Assembly (NCBI RefSeq): GCF_901709675.1
Contig: NC_051106.1
Span: 7,386,001-7,450,000 of the forward strand
From: Syngnathus acus
Lineage: Eukaryota > Chordata > Actinopteri > Syngnathiformes > Syngnathidae
DNA length: 64,000 nucleotides
Direction of reading: 5' to 3'
Shown here: in pieces, positions 13,401 to 25,041 of the stretch
Layout: each line of letters begins with the position of its first letter
Position numbering within the stretch: the stretch's first letter is position 1
The notes under the pieces: model-generated
What the model was told of the DNA's origin: nothing
Databases searched by the model: none
The model's input: only the letters and a program-made list of their open reading frames with translations
Program-made: the position numbers and the translations under genes

Positions 13401-16400
13401 CCTGCAGAAAAGCAATAAAGGTGTTATTGACTGGAGGTAATATCCCAACATGTCTGGTGACCTTGATTTATCCGGTGCCATCACCTCACCCCCTCCCTTG
13501 GCCTCGCCCGTGCTGCAGCAGTACGCCCACTCGCAAGAAGGAGGCATCGCTGCTGATTTTGCGTATTTGTCTGCCGTGTGCAAATGACTGGCTGATTACC
13601 GTAGTGGGCTACTTCCTGGTTCACGCAAAACCCCATCTTTGGCATCACCGCATCATTACTCGATTCCGACCTTCGTCTGGCCTGGATCCACGGGGCTTAA
13701 AAGTACACCTCATAAATATTGGAGCTTTTGATTGCTTTGATATTTAGACTAAAATAGTAACACATCAAATATGTATGACCCAACGTGCGGGACTGGTCGC
13801 TCCCCCCCACATCCATATTTCCTTTTCCAACCAATATACTCATTGAAGCTCCGTTGCCTTCTTGGCTTACACAGATAATGTGATTTGTCTGGTGATAACC
13901 ACACACTCGCACCGTATCGCGGACGGCCATCGCGATCGTATCACCTCTCTCGGGTCAATCCGCGATAACCACTCCTGTAGCACTTCATCATGACAAAGAG
14001 TAGCGTGAACTCAGACTTGGGGGCAGAAGGATCTTTTTTGTCACCTGCTGAAAAGTAAAGTTAGATGGTTCAGCTGCATCCAAACAAAACCGCCGTCTAA
14101 TTTCTTTCCAAGTCGTGACTGACCTTGCGTCCGTCTTCTCCGCTAGGAGTTCAGGGCCTTCGAGCTGCTCAGAAGCGGCCTGGACCGCACTAAATACCTG
14201 CTGGTGAAAGAAGCCAAAATCATCGCCATGACCTGCACGCACGCCGCCCTCAAACGTCACGACCTGGTGGAACTGGGTTTTAAGGTAAGCTCACCTCCCC
14301 TAATTTCAGTATCTCATGACTGTTTAGTAAAATCGCTAATTCTTCTCGTCAGTACGACAACATCCTGATGGAGGAAGCCGCTCAGATTCTGGAGATCGAG
14401 ACCTTCATCCCACTTCTATTACAGGTATCCTTCTCTTTTGAATTCCCCCCACGTCGAATTTAAGCCGGTCAGTCCGACGCCCGTCCGTCATCAAGCTTCC
14501 CATCACCTGACTCTCCGTGTTCATTACGGTCTGACTGATGGGCGCCAGGCAGAGTAATGACGCGTTTCTTTGGTACTTGCGCCTAATTGTCCGCGATAGC
14601 GCTAATGTCTGTTTACAGATGAGATCATTAAGCACATCAGCCCGGGCAACAACCAATGCCAGAGCTCGTCGTCTCTTTAGACGTGTGTTGTCTTTTCTTC
14701 CTGAATGAGTCAGGGAGTCATACTTAACTGCCAGGTGTACGTCAGAGGAAGATCAATTTTGCCCCCTCACTATATTTTTTTAAGCCTTTAATAAAATCAA
14801 ACCTCCATGTAGACACATGGGGTTTTTTTTCAGTACAAAAGCTAACTGAATCTACATTGGAAATGTTTCACCTCCGAATGTGGTTGTCGTTCTATCCTGC
14901 AGAACCCAGAAGATGGTTACAGCAGGCTGAAACGTTGGATCATGATCGGGGACCACCACCAGTTGCCCCCAGTCATCAAAAACATGGCCTTCCAGAAGTA
15001 CTCCAACATGGAGCAGTCGCTCTTCACTCGCTTTGTGCGCCTGGGCGTGCCCACCATAGACCTGGACGCGCAGGGGCGCGCTCGCGCTAGGTCTGTCATC
15101 CGACGGGACTCTCTTCATTCTGGGGCGTTGTCTCGTGATTTTAACATTAGTCTTTGTCGCTTGGGCCTTCCAGTCTGTGTAATTTGTACAACTGGCGCTA
15201 CAAGCAGCTGGGGAACCTGCCGCACGTCCAGCAGCTGCCCGAGTTCCAGGTGCCCAACCCCGGCTTGACCTTTGACTTCCAGCTCATCAACGTGGAAGAC
15301 TTTAACGGCGTGGGCGAGTCGGAGCCCAACCCGTACTTCTACCAGGTCGGTACAGACTAACATTTGAGCAAAGCAGAGTGAGGAGAATTGACTTGACGCT
15401 TGGCCAACATTTTGACTTTTAGCGTATTCATAAACAAAAGCCATTCCTCCAGCCACTCTATTTTCTATGACAGTTGTAAAATGTAAATAAGATGAAATGT
15501 TTGCAATGTGGGCATAGTAAAATTGGAAAAACCAGAAAGTGATAAATTATACTTCCTCCCTCTATGCAAAAAAAAAAAAATCAGTAGTTATCCATAAAGC
15601 GTGTCAGGTACAAAAAAACACTGATGCTAAATCATGAGTCTCCGCTTCCAAGCGAGAAATTAAAATGTCCCGTTCCCCTGAATGCATCGCATTAAAATGT
15701 CATCCGGCGGCCAGCGTGCAGGCTCGTGTTTTCCTCAACGTTACGATTGTTCCAAAATGCAGAGCATGTGCACTTCTCGAGGCTCCGGGTCACATGAAGC
15801 TCTTCTCCCTTTTTACTGTTGCCCTTTGCGCTTTCCTCAAGGGAATCACCCGCGATCCCTGACTCACACAGCAACAACAATGTCCTGCCTTGCACTCTCG
15901 GTCGTGTTTTGTATTTCCTCCTCTTCAAAAAGTGGCCTTCGCTCTAATAGCTGCCATTCCTCAAGTGGTTGTGGGGTGTGTCAAAGACTTGCATAAATAT
16001 CTTACATTTGAATCTCCAAAATATAAGTCTTAATTATTTAAAAAAAAGACACACTTTGGGACAGTCGCACTACCATCTGTTTGAAGAATCACAGTGATTC
16101 AGTATTGATCACTCGTGCTCAATAATTTATTAGGCAAGGCATCTTTTTACAGCACATTTCATAGTGTGCATGAATAGAAATATGCAGAAAATATCAATTC
16201 AAGACCGAATTAAAAACCACCCATCCCATTTATGTCAAGTACCCTTGGACGCCGTTCACTTGACCTTGTTGTCGACATTCGGCGGTTCCCATGAGTGATC
16301 TGCTAATGAATCCCCCCACTTATAATTAAGAGAACCGGCAGAGTCGAATCACCGTCCTGGTGTTTATGCTCATCATATTTAGTCGTCAACCATGCTCACG

Positions 16401-19400
16401 GGTTGAGCTCATCTGTTAGGATAAGCGACGACAAGAGAGACAGCATCTTAAAGCATCGAGCAGAGCGCTAACAAAGGCTGTCACACTTTGTGAGGTGTGA
16501 CTAGTGCGGCTGGATGGAGAACTGTTGATGAGGCGCCATCAATAATTAGCAAAGGCTGCAGTGCCGGCTTAATTGAAATAGAATGAATAATGCATACCGC
16601 TGGCCTCTGATTCTTTTTTTTTTTCCCCGGCGTATTTGAAGGGCGAAGGGGAACCTTGGACTATATTCATGCTTGGGAATTGGGTTGAACTGGATAAATA
16701 ATCCCATGTGAGGAACCAAACGCTCATGTTAGAAGTGATACAGCAAAACAACAAGTCATGATTTCTTATTTGAATTGGAGTCAAATGCCCATTTTCAATT
16801 TTCCCTCTCTTTCCATGCACAGAACCTGGGAGAGGCTGAGTATTCCGTGGCACTGTTCATGTACATGCGTCTGCTGGGCTACCCGGCCGACCGAATCAGC
16901 ATCCTCACCACCTACAACGGCCAGAAGCACCTGATCCGAGACGTCATCAACCAACGCTGCGCCGGCAACCACTTCTTTGGACAACCCAACAAGGTGAATG
17001 CCCAGTGACGCCAGCTCCAATTTAAAATATTGCTCAATTTATTTTTTAAGGGGCGGCCTCGTTTTGGCTTGGCAACAGCATCTCAGAGCTTTCACGTCTT
17101 CACTCGTCTAAACATATTCTGTTGTGACAGCCAGTCAGCAATTGTGCTTGGTCATGCTAAATGTCCCACGATATTATAAGACCGCCACTGTCATTGGGTG
17201 CGCTGTTGGCTTTAGTCAGTATGCGTGCCTCGTGACAAGCTGATGGGGGGGCGGGAGGTGGGCAGTGTGTGAGCCGGTGGCTTGACAGGCTAGGAGGAGC
17301 TGAAGAGAAAGAAAGATGGCCGCACAAGGAGATGGGCATTTAAAAGGTCACCGTGCCTGAGCTTTGGCTCCGCCATGTACCAACAATGTGTCATCGGGGC
17401 CAAAACCGAGAAAATGTCAACGACCAGCCCACGTTCCCGGGATGATAATAATTAAAAACCGGATATAATGAGATCAAGTACAAGAGCTACATCAAACACA
17501 AGAATTCATGCCTTATTTTACTGAACTTTGTTGCTAGCCAAAACAGCAGCAACTTTTTATTTTTTAAGTCCTGAAATGTATCAATTCTCCAACTGTCTTG
17601 AAATTCCAAAATCTTCATCAAGTCATTGGGAATGACAGGATTGTGTCGTTTGTAACCTACTTGGACAGTGTGACTGAAAACAGAACACGCACGCCATCCC
17701 CCAACTGTAGCCAAAGTGGACCAGCACATTGTTTTTGCCTCTGGTGCTGCACCTGTTCCGCACAGCAACAAGAGACCGAAATAATACCGGTCTGCCTTCA
17801 CGCTCTCCTCATGCTGTCTTCAGCTTGTGGCATCAATGCGGCGCTTGCTTGGTGCAATCGTGGTTGGTTAGCTACTTTCTTTATTGTTCGTTTTGGAGGC
17901 CCAAGAGTTGTGTCAATGTATCACAATACACTACGTGCAGCCTCCTCTCTCGGCGTGACGGCTTTACCACCTTGTCGAAGCAAATTGGCTGACTTCAGTG
18001 AGCCCTTTTTGCCACCATTTTTTTCCCCCCGCTGTTCTTGTTTAGAAGAAAAACAACTAATCTCTGATCCCGTAGCAGCCTCGACTCCCTCCTGAGTCTC
18101 AGGGGTCCGTATAAGAGGCAAAGTGGCGGCAAATGCCCGTAAGCCCTCTTAGAGACGGCGGTGTGTCACGAGGTGATAACACCCACACAAACCCAGACAC
18201 CTTCTTGTATCTTTGGTGAAGGGATTTTTTTTTTTTTTCTTTCTTCAAACTAATTCCCACCACCGAGCTAAAACGCACTCTTGTTTACCTTGCATAAGGG
18301 GAACTGGCTCGAGTGCTTTTATCAGAGCAGGATGCTCAGTAATCATGTTTGGCTGCGTTGTTGCAGGTGACGACCGTCGACAGGTTCCAGGGTCAGCAGA
18401 ACGACTACATCATCCTCTCGCTGGTCCGAACCAAAGCCGTGGGACATCTCAGGTAATAACTCAGCAAAGAAGAAAAGGTGGTTCAATCAAACCAAATGGA
18501 ATCCACTCGAAAATGTACCCTTCGAGAAGCGTATCGCACACCACGTCTTGAATTGTCTTTTGATGAAAAGATCATTTCAAAATTTTGAGTAATGATTTTT
18601 CCCTTATTGTCGCTAACATTATTTAATGAACCGAAAAGTCATTTCTGAAGTCATCACCAATACAGTACTCCAGTAGTTTTTTTTTTTTTGCGTTCAATTA
18701 GATGAGCGTTGAGTATGCGGCACATCTAGAGAGAGAGAGAGAGATGCTATTGTTCCCCCCCTAATTAAGTTGAAGATGCAAAGGTCCAACTTGCGGCAGT
18801 CATTAAGAGGAGCTGCCATTCTTTGTCCTCTTTTTTTTTCAGTCTGCATTATTCACCTTTTTTTCTCTCTTCTTCCCCCGCCGCCTTCCCTCCTCAGACT
18901 TGTCCCCCCACTTCGCCGCAAAGTCTCGTCTCGTAAGAGTAGATAATTGAGACGGAAGCCAACAATACTCCACTTGGCCTCGAGCTGTAACGCGCTGCCT
19001 ACCTGCACAGTTCACCGCTTACATTGCATTGTCAGCAAAAAGAAGCCAGCTCGACAATAAGTCATCCTCTTTTGCATGCCTGCGCTTTTTGCCGCGGGGG
19101 AAACTCTTAAATCTCTATCCCCAATGTAAGCAAGGAAACACGAAGAAATGTCGAAGGCTGCAGGATGTAGCCGGCTGAACTGACTCTTCTTTCATAGCGT
19201 TTACTCCATCTTGTCTCCCACTATTTTGGGATGGCCTCGCCCTGGACATGCGCTGACTCCTGTCTAATTTTCCTCCACCCCCTTTTTTTCCCCCTAACTC
19301 CCTCCTCCTGGCAATCTGCTGCCGTGACAACCACAGGAGGTACAGACCATATGACAAGCCAACCCTTTGCTTCCATGGAGGGCATTCCTCCACACACACT

Positions 19401-20618
19401 CTCACGCAGTTTGACAGGAATACAGAGATGCAGACACACTCTGACTTAGACACACACACACACTGGTCCACTTTGCCCTGGCGTGTCACACTGTGCTGCC
19501 CAGGTGGGCGTCTCTTGGTCTGTGCCATGTCCACAGGCTACCACGCGTCCTGATTGGCTCATCTCCTCTCATCGCTCTGTCCTTATTGGTCATGACTGAT
19601 GTACTTTGTCTCTGTGGAGTTTTGTTGGTCCTTCTCATTTGGCTTCACAAGGACTGCATCATCAACTCACCAAGCTCCCGGAAGACATTAATCCTCTTAA
19701 TCAGATGGACATATTGCACATTTTGTTTACAAAAAAATGAAAGCGTGCCAGATTTCTCTTCATCAAAGCGAAGACTGCCCCTGCATTAAACGCTGGAGGT
19801 TTTTTTTTTTACCCTTCACTCCAAATGTTCAGACATCCTACAAGCAAGTTAATGAGCCTCATTTAAGTTGTTCCATTAAGCTCCACCAATGCTTAAAAAA
19901 CATTAAAATGTCACTCAAAAGTGCCTAAAGGCGCCATAATTCCTCCTTTTAAATCAGCAGCAACTTCCTTTATATTCCAACATGCCCGAAAAGTCAACCC
20001 ATTTTTAAGCGTGCATAACCTAGTGAAGATGTGTGTATATGTAATAGTTATCACTAATTGACAGAAATGTTGATGCGTTGAAGATTATTGACAAATTCTT
20101 GGGCTCTTAATTTGATGAATTCCAACAAGATTTGTCTCAAATGAGTGAAAATCGAGGCTCTTTATTTCAAATGGCTGCACGTTCATAATCATTAGATTCA
20201 TTCACTGCGCCACCATCGACACTAACTTGACATTCTCTGGCTTCTTACACTTCACTAATACTCCCACGCTCTCCTCAGGGATGTGAGGCGACTAGTGGTG
20301 GCCATGTCCCGAGCGCGGCTGGGCCTTTACATTTTTGCCCGGGTGGCGCTGTTCCAGAACTGCTTTGAATTGACGCCCGCCTTCAACCAGCTGACGGAGC
20401 GCCCTCTGCAGCTGCACATCCGGCCACACGAGTACTACAGCCAGGAGCAGCCGGTACATACATACATACATACATACATACATACATACATACATACATA
20501 CATACATACATACATACATACATACATACATACATACATACATACACAGACAGACAGACAGACAGACATACTTACTAATTTACATACATACATACATACA
20601 ACCATACACATACATACA

Positions 20619-20651
<33 letters not shown>

Positions 20652-21213
20652 GCATCATTGTGTTGCTGACGGATTCTTGATGTTTTGCATTTTGTTCTCA
20701 GAGAGACGCTTCGGATCAGCCGGACCAGGTGGTCCAAAACATGCCTGAGATGGCCAACCTTGTGTACAACATGTACATGCACATGATGCAGACCAAGTAC
20801 AGACAGGTAACATCCACTGCTTATTATGAAGTCTCCCATTTTATTTTAGTTTTTGGAAAATGTTAATGCAGCAATAAATAGCCACCTTCCGCCATCCAAC
20901 AACTTTTTTTCTTCCTTTTCAACAGCAGCAGCAGCAACTCGCCAAGCCTCCGTCGCAAGCCGAGTCAGCAGAGAGCTCGCCTACCGGCCCCAAGGAGGAG
21001 CAAGAGATGGTGGCTGTGATCCCGGAGCAGAGCGCCATGGAGACGGAGAGCCAAGACGGAAGCGAGAAGGTGGTGAAGTCTAAGGGAGAAGCCAGCGAGC
21101 GGGAAGCAAAGCAGGAAGCAGCCAAGATGCCCGAGCACCCCGGACAGGACAGCGACAGCGATGAAGAGAATGAGGAGCACCTAAAGAGAGAAGAGCAAAA
21201 ACAGAACACTTAG
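934..21213 (+). CDS. aqr: AQR, intron-binding spliceosomal helicase Aquarius (partial: C-terminal 25 coding exons)
   Basis: Aquarius is a nuclear SF1 (Upf1-like) RNA helicase that joins the spliceosome at the intron upstream of the branch point. Exons read by splice sites and frame: 934-1050, 1117-1230, 1763-1866, 4168-4270, 4378-4498, 4568-4709, 5110-5288, 5694-5861, 8190-8359, 9001-9242, 9322-9471, 9698-9767, 10429-10539, 10635-10744, 12102-12237, 12738-12947, 14147-14284, 14353-14424, 14903-15090, 15174-15345, 16823-16993, 18367-18452, 20279-20453, 20702-20806, 20926-21213. They join without a frame break into 1213 codons plus stop. The protein carries GPPGTGKT (Walker A), EEAAQ (motif II), GDHHQLPP (motif III), DRFQGQQ and VAMSRAR (motifs V/VI), and ends in a Glu/Lys-rich low-complexity tail. 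The first exon begins in phase 0 after an acceptor at 932-933, so the N-terminal region lies upstream of the window. Identity is very secure. Human AQR is about 1485 aa. Confidence 0.97.
1867..4167. other. aqr intron, 2.3 kb, with an unexplained 94-codon ORF
   Basis: This intron has a donor GTAAAT and acceptor tctctctgcag. It contains an ATG-initiated ORF (1985-2269, +) of 94 codons with ordinary amino-acid composition that I do not recognise, a poly(A) run at about 2628-2649 and T-runs. No splice signals tie the ORF to aqr. Confidence 0.6.
4271..4377 (+). other. GC-AG intron in aqr
   Basis: The upstream exon ends ...CTCTTG at 4270 and is followed by GCAAGT rather than GT. The next exon begins GTGTCTCGCC at 4378 after gttttag. 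The join gives LLELL-VSRHER, as in other Aquarius proteins. The only nearby GT (4275) would break the frame. GC-AG introns are a minor but bona fide U2 class, and the GCAAGT context fits their consensus. Confidence 0.85.
7339..7470. repeat. AT microsatellite within a perfect palindrome
   Basis: The arm ATTCAAGATGAGAATATTT (7339-7357) is repeated in reverse complement at 7396-7414, separated by an (AT)n core. A second AT tract follows to about 7470. This would form a cruciform or hairpin with an AT stem. Confidence 0.9.
7993..8125 (+). mobile_element. LINE reverse-transcriptase fragment
   Basis: The + frame reads [19 protein letters not shown], matching the conserved (G)VPQGS-x-LGPLLFSL block of the fingers/palm region in L2/CR1-type LINE reverse transcriptases. 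The YADD motif expected downstream is absent because aqr exon sequence starts at 8190. It is a short dead fragment inside an aqr intron. Confidence 0.7.
10429..10539 (+). other. aqr: aqr exon with Walker A (helicase motif I)
   Basis: This 111-nt phase-0 exon encodes V-V-followed by GPPGTGKT at 10435-10458, the P-loop that binds ATP phosphates in SF1 helicases, and ends in VTHSNQ, which fits motif Ia. The acceptor is gtccccag and the donor follows CCAACCAG. The next exon (10635-10744) continues with [10 protein letters not shown]. Confidence 0.95.
14353..15090 (+). other. aqr: aqr exons with helicase motifs II and III
   Basis: Exon 14353-14424 encodes [15 protein letters not shown] replaces the DEAA/DEAD box of most SF1 helicases, as expected for Aquarius. 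Exon 14903-15090 encodes GDHHQLPP (14948-14971), motif III. The donor of the second exon is the non-ideal GTCTGT at 15091. The intron between them (14425-14902) shows no coding. Confidence 0.93.
18367..20453 (+). other. aqr: aqr exons with helicase motifs V and VI
   Basis: Exon 18367-18452 encodes [13 protein letters not shown] (motif V region). Exon 20279-20453 encodes [17 protein letters not shown], with the arginines of motif VI that act as arginine fingers in SF1 enzymes. The 1.8-kb intron between them (18453-20278) contains only simple T-runs and a short (GA)n near 18730. Confidence 0.93.
20454..20650 (+). repeat. (CATA)n tetranucleotide microsatellite abutting an aqr splice donor
   Basis: The exon ends GAGCAGCCG at 20453 and the intron starts GTACATACATAC. 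The CATA repeat runs to about 20546, gives way to a short (CAGA)n, then returns from about 20580 to 20648. The donor GT is therefore the first two bases of the repeat. Confidence 0.95.
20924..20944 (+). promoter_or_regulatory. Tandem CAG splice acceptors at the last aqr exon
   Basis: The pyrimidine-rich tract is followed by AACAGCAGCAGCAGCAACTC. Up to four consecutive AGs could act as the 3' splice site, each shift removing one in-frame Gln codon. I chose the first AG (20924-20925) by convention; the frame is unaffected by the choice. Confidence 0.75.
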
Positions 21214-21308
21214 TTGGGACTAATTGAGAGGACCAAGTGTATGGCTATGTACTACCGTGATTAAACATCATGTCATGCTTGTTATTGATTTTTTTTGTGT
21301 CATTTTTC

Positions 21309-21314
21309 AATAAA
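21309..21314 (+). promoter_or_regulatory. aqr: aqr poly(A) signal AATAAA
   Basis: AATAAA lies 96 bases after the aqr stop codon, within an A/T-rich 3' UTR and followed by further AATAAA-like runs. It is the most likely 3' end of the aqr transcript. Confidence 0.7.
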
Positions 21315-21353
21315 AATAAATACAAAAAGTTTTGCATTTTTTGATGGAGAAAG

Positions 21354-21475
21354 AGAGCGATAGAGATAGATAAATAAAGAGATTTGACAAATAGACATAC
21401 AGAGATAGAGATACATACATAGTACATACAAACATACATACATACAAACATACATACATGCATTACATACATACC
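21354..21475. repeat. Imperfect GATA/CATA simple repeat
   Basis: An irregular run of GATA, AATA and CATA units lies just downstream of the aqr poly(A) signal. It is not obviously related to the 235-bp satellite that follows. Confidence 0.85.
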
Positions 21476-21649
21476 AGTCATAGGAGGCAATCCCCTGCCA
21501 TCATGAAACGGGGAAAAACAAATTCAATTGTTTTTATTGTAGTCATTTTCCTTTTAATTTTAATAATTTTGTATAATTATACTGAATGTGTTTGTGTTTG
21601 AATAAAAGGTTAAAAAAAAACGTTATGCCAACATTTATTATTGCACATT

Positions 21650-24600
21650 CGGTATAATAACACCAACTCGTTAAACACACCTGCGTGAAAACATTTAGCT
21701 CATTTTTACGTTCTCGGGAGCTAAAACTTTTCACGCAGGTGCACTTAACGAGGGAATCACTCGGCCACTCCATTAGGTACACTGCCATTTTCAAGTGTAC
21801 CTAATAACAGGCCACTTTATTAGGGATACATCATGGTCAAAGGTCACAGGTGTCAAGCTCTATCCTCAGGGCCGCGTTCCAACATGTTTTCCAAGTTACC
21901 CTCGTTAAGCGCACCTGCGTGAAAAGTTTTAGCTCCTTTCACGTTCCGCAGGAGCTAAAACTTTTCACGCAGGTGCACTTAACGAGGGAATCACACGGAC
22001 ACTCCATTAGGTACACCGCCATTTTCAAGTGTACCTAATAACAGGCCACTTTATTAGGGATATATCATGGTCAAAGGTCAGAGGTGTCAAGCTCTAGTCC
22101 TCAGGGCCGCGTTCCAACATGTTTTCCAAGTTACCCTCGTTAAGCGCACCTGCGTGAAAAGTTTTAGCTCCTTTCACGTTCCGCAGGAGCTAAAACTTTT
22201 CACGCAGGTGCACTTAACGAGGGAATCACACGGACACTCCATTAGGTACACCGCCATTTTCAAGTGCACCTAATAACAGGCCACTTTATTAGGGATACAT
22301 CATGGTCAAAGGTCAGAGGTGTCAAGCTCTAGTCCTCAGGGCCGCGTTCCAACATGTTTTCCAAGTTACCCTCGTTAAGCGCACCTGCGTGAAAAGTTTT
22401 AGCTCCTTTCACGTTCCGCAGGAGCTAAAACTTTTCACGCAGGTGCACTTAACGAGGGAATCACACGGACACTCCATTAGGTACACCGCCATTTTCAAGT
22501 GTACCTAATAGGCCACTTTATTAGGGATACATCATGGTCAAAGGTCAGAGGTGTCAAGCTCTAGTCCTCAGGGCCGCGTTCCAACATGTTTTCCAAGTTA
22601 CCCTCGTTAAGCGCACCTGCGTGAAAAGTTTTAGCTCCTTTCACGTTCCGCAGGAGCTAAAACTTTTCACGCAGGTGCACTTAACGAGGGAATCACACGG
22701 ACACTCCATTAGGTACACCGCCATTTTCAAGTGCACCTAATAACAGGCCACTTTATTAGGGATACATCATGGTCAAAGGTCAGAGGTGTCAAGCTCTAGT
22801 CCTCAGGGCCGCGTTCCAACATGTTTTCCAAGTTACCCTCGTTAAGCGCACCTGCGTGAAAAGTTTTAGCTCCTTTCACGTTCCGCAGGAGCTAAAACTT
22901 TTCACGCAGGTGCACTTAACGAGGGAATCACACGGACACTCCATTAGGTACACCGCCATTTTCAAGTGTACCTAATAACAGGCCACTTTATTAGGGATAC
23001 ATCATGGTCAAAGGTCACAGGTGTCAAGCTCTAGTCCTCAGGGCCGCGTTCCAACATGTTTTCCAAGTTACCCTCGTTAAGCGCACCTGCGTGAAAAGTT
23101 TTAGCTCCTTTCACGTTCCGCAGGAGCTAAAACTTTTCACGCAGGTGCACTTAACGAGGGAATCACACGGACACTCCATTAGGTACACCGCCATTTTCAA
23201 GTGTACCTAATAACAGGCCACTTTATTAGGGATATATCATGGTCAAAGGTCAGAGGTGTCAAGCTCTAGTCCTCAGGGCCGCGTTCCAACATGTTTTCCA
23301 AGTTACCCTCGTTAAGCGCACCTGCGTGAAAAGTTTTAGCTCCTTTCACGTTCCGCAGGAGCTAAAACTTTTCACGCAGGTGCACTTAACGAGGGAATCA
23401 CACGGACACTCCATTAGGTACACCGCCATTTTCAAGTGTACCTAATAACAGGCCACTTTATTAGGGATATATCATGGTCAAAGGTCAGAGGTGTCAAGAT
23501 CTAGTCCTCAGGGCCGCGTTCCAACATGTTTTCCAAGTTACCCTCGTTAAGCGCACCTGCGTGAAAAGTTTTAGCTCCTTTCACGTTCCGCAGGAGCTAA
23601 AACTTTTCACGCAGGTGCACTTAACGAGGGAATCACATGGACACTCCATTAGGTACACCGCCATTTTCAAGTGTACCTAATAACAGGCCACTTTATTAGG
23701 GATACATCATGGTCAAAGGTCACAGGTGTCAAGCTCTAGTCCTCAGGGCCGCGTTCCAACATGTTTTCCAAGTTACCCTCGTTAAGCGCACCTGCGTGAA
23801 AAGTTTTAGCTCCTTTCACGTTCCGCAGGAGCTAAAACTTTTCACGCAGGTGCACTTAACGAGGGAATCACACGGACACTCCATTAGGTACACCGCCATT
23901 TTCAAGTGTACCTAATAACAGGCCACTTTATTAGGGATATATCATGGTCAAAGGTCAGAGGTGTCAAGCTCTAGTCCTCAGGGCCGCGTTCCAACATGTT
24001 TTCCAAGTTACCCTCGTTAAGCGCACCTGCGTGAAAAGTTTTAGCTCCTTTCACGTTCCGCAGGAGCTAAAACTTTTCACGCAGGTGCACTTAACGAGGG
24101 AATCACACGGACACTCCATTAGGTACACCGCCATTTTCAAGTGTACCTAATAACAGGCCACTTTATTAGGGATATATCATGGTCAAAGGTCAGAGGTGTC
24201 AAGCTCTAGTCCTCAGGGCCGCGTTCCAACATGTTTTCCAAGTTACCCTCGTTAAGCGCACCTGCGTGAAAAGTTTTAGCTCCTTTCACGTTCCGCAGGA
24301 GCTAAAACTTTTCACGCAGGTGCACTTAACGAGGGAATCACACGGACACTCCATTAGGTACACCGCCATTTTCAAGTGTACCTAATAACAGGCCACTTTA
24401 TTAGGGATATATCATGGTCAAAGGTCAGAGGTGTCAAGATCTAGTCCTCAGGGCCGCGTTCCAACATGTTTTCCAAGTTACCCTCGTTAAGCGCACCTGC
24501 GTGAAAAGTTTTAGCTCCTTTCACGTTCCGCAGGAGCTAAAACTTTTCACGCAGGTGCACTTAACGAGGGAATCACATGGACACTCCATTAGGTACACCG

Positions 24601-25041
24601 CCATTTTCAAGTGTACCTAATAACAGGCCACTTTATTAGGGATACATCATGGTCAAAGGTCACAGGTGTCAAGCTCTAGTCCTCAGGGCCGCGTTCCAAC
24701 ATGTTTTCCAAGTTACCCTCGTTAAGCGCACCTGCGTGAAAAGTTTTAGCTCCTTTCACGTTCCGCAGGAGCTAAAACTTTTCACGCAGGTGCACTTAAC
24801 GAGGGAATCACACGGACACTCCATTAGGTACACCGCCATTTTCAAGTGTACCTAATAACAGGCCACTTTATTAGGGATATATCATGGTCAAAGGTCAGAG
24901 GTGTCAAGCTCTAGTCCTCAGGGCCGCGTTCCAACATGTTTTCCAAGTTACCCTCGTTAAGCGCACCTGCGTGAAAAGTTTTAGCTCCTTTCACGTTCCG
25001 CAGGAGCTAAAACTTTTCACGCAGGTGCACTTAACGAGGGA
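21650..25041. repeat. 235-bp tandem satellite array, about 14 units
   Basis: After a diverged first copy (about 21650-21830), near-identical units recur every 235 bp (one is 232 bp): the shared ATGGTCAAAGGTCA point falls at 21833, 22067, 22302, 22534, 22769, 23004 and so on to 24884. The last copy is cut at 25041 by a T-run. Each unit holds a long hairpin, a smaller hairpin (ATTAGGTACAC / GTGTACCTAAT) and the junction CCACTTTATTAGG. The terminal motifs resemble ends of a fish DNA transposon, so the unit is probably a MITE amplified head to tail. The 68-codon ORF repeated in each unit is a by-product. Confidence 0.95.
21899..21988. repeat. Long hairpin of the 235-bp unit (first regular copy)
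   Basis: The left arm runs CCCTCGTTAAG... and the right arm ...CTTAACGAGGG. The arms are 39 bases with one mismatch around a loop of about 12 bases. The same 90-bp structure recurs in every unit, for example at 22134-22223. Confidence 0.93.

Larger units (their letters stand above)
9768..20278. other. Remaining larger aqr introns
   Basis: Introns longer than 300 bases in this span are 9768-10428, 10745-12101, 12948-14146, 14425-14902, 15346-16822, 16994-18366 and 18453-20278, plus 12238-12737. They hold homopolymer T/A runs and short simple repeats. I see no nested gene, snoRNA or microRNA hairpin I could defend by eye. Confidence 0.55.

Noticed and set aside
22067-24855. Twelve identical 68-codon ORFs
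   Set aside because: They are one ORF per 235-bp satellite unit, running through the hairpin; no promoter or conservation evidence.
21899-25041. CRISPR-like repeat-spacer array
   Set aside because: The full 235-bp unit repeats, with no unique spacers, in a vertebrate genome.
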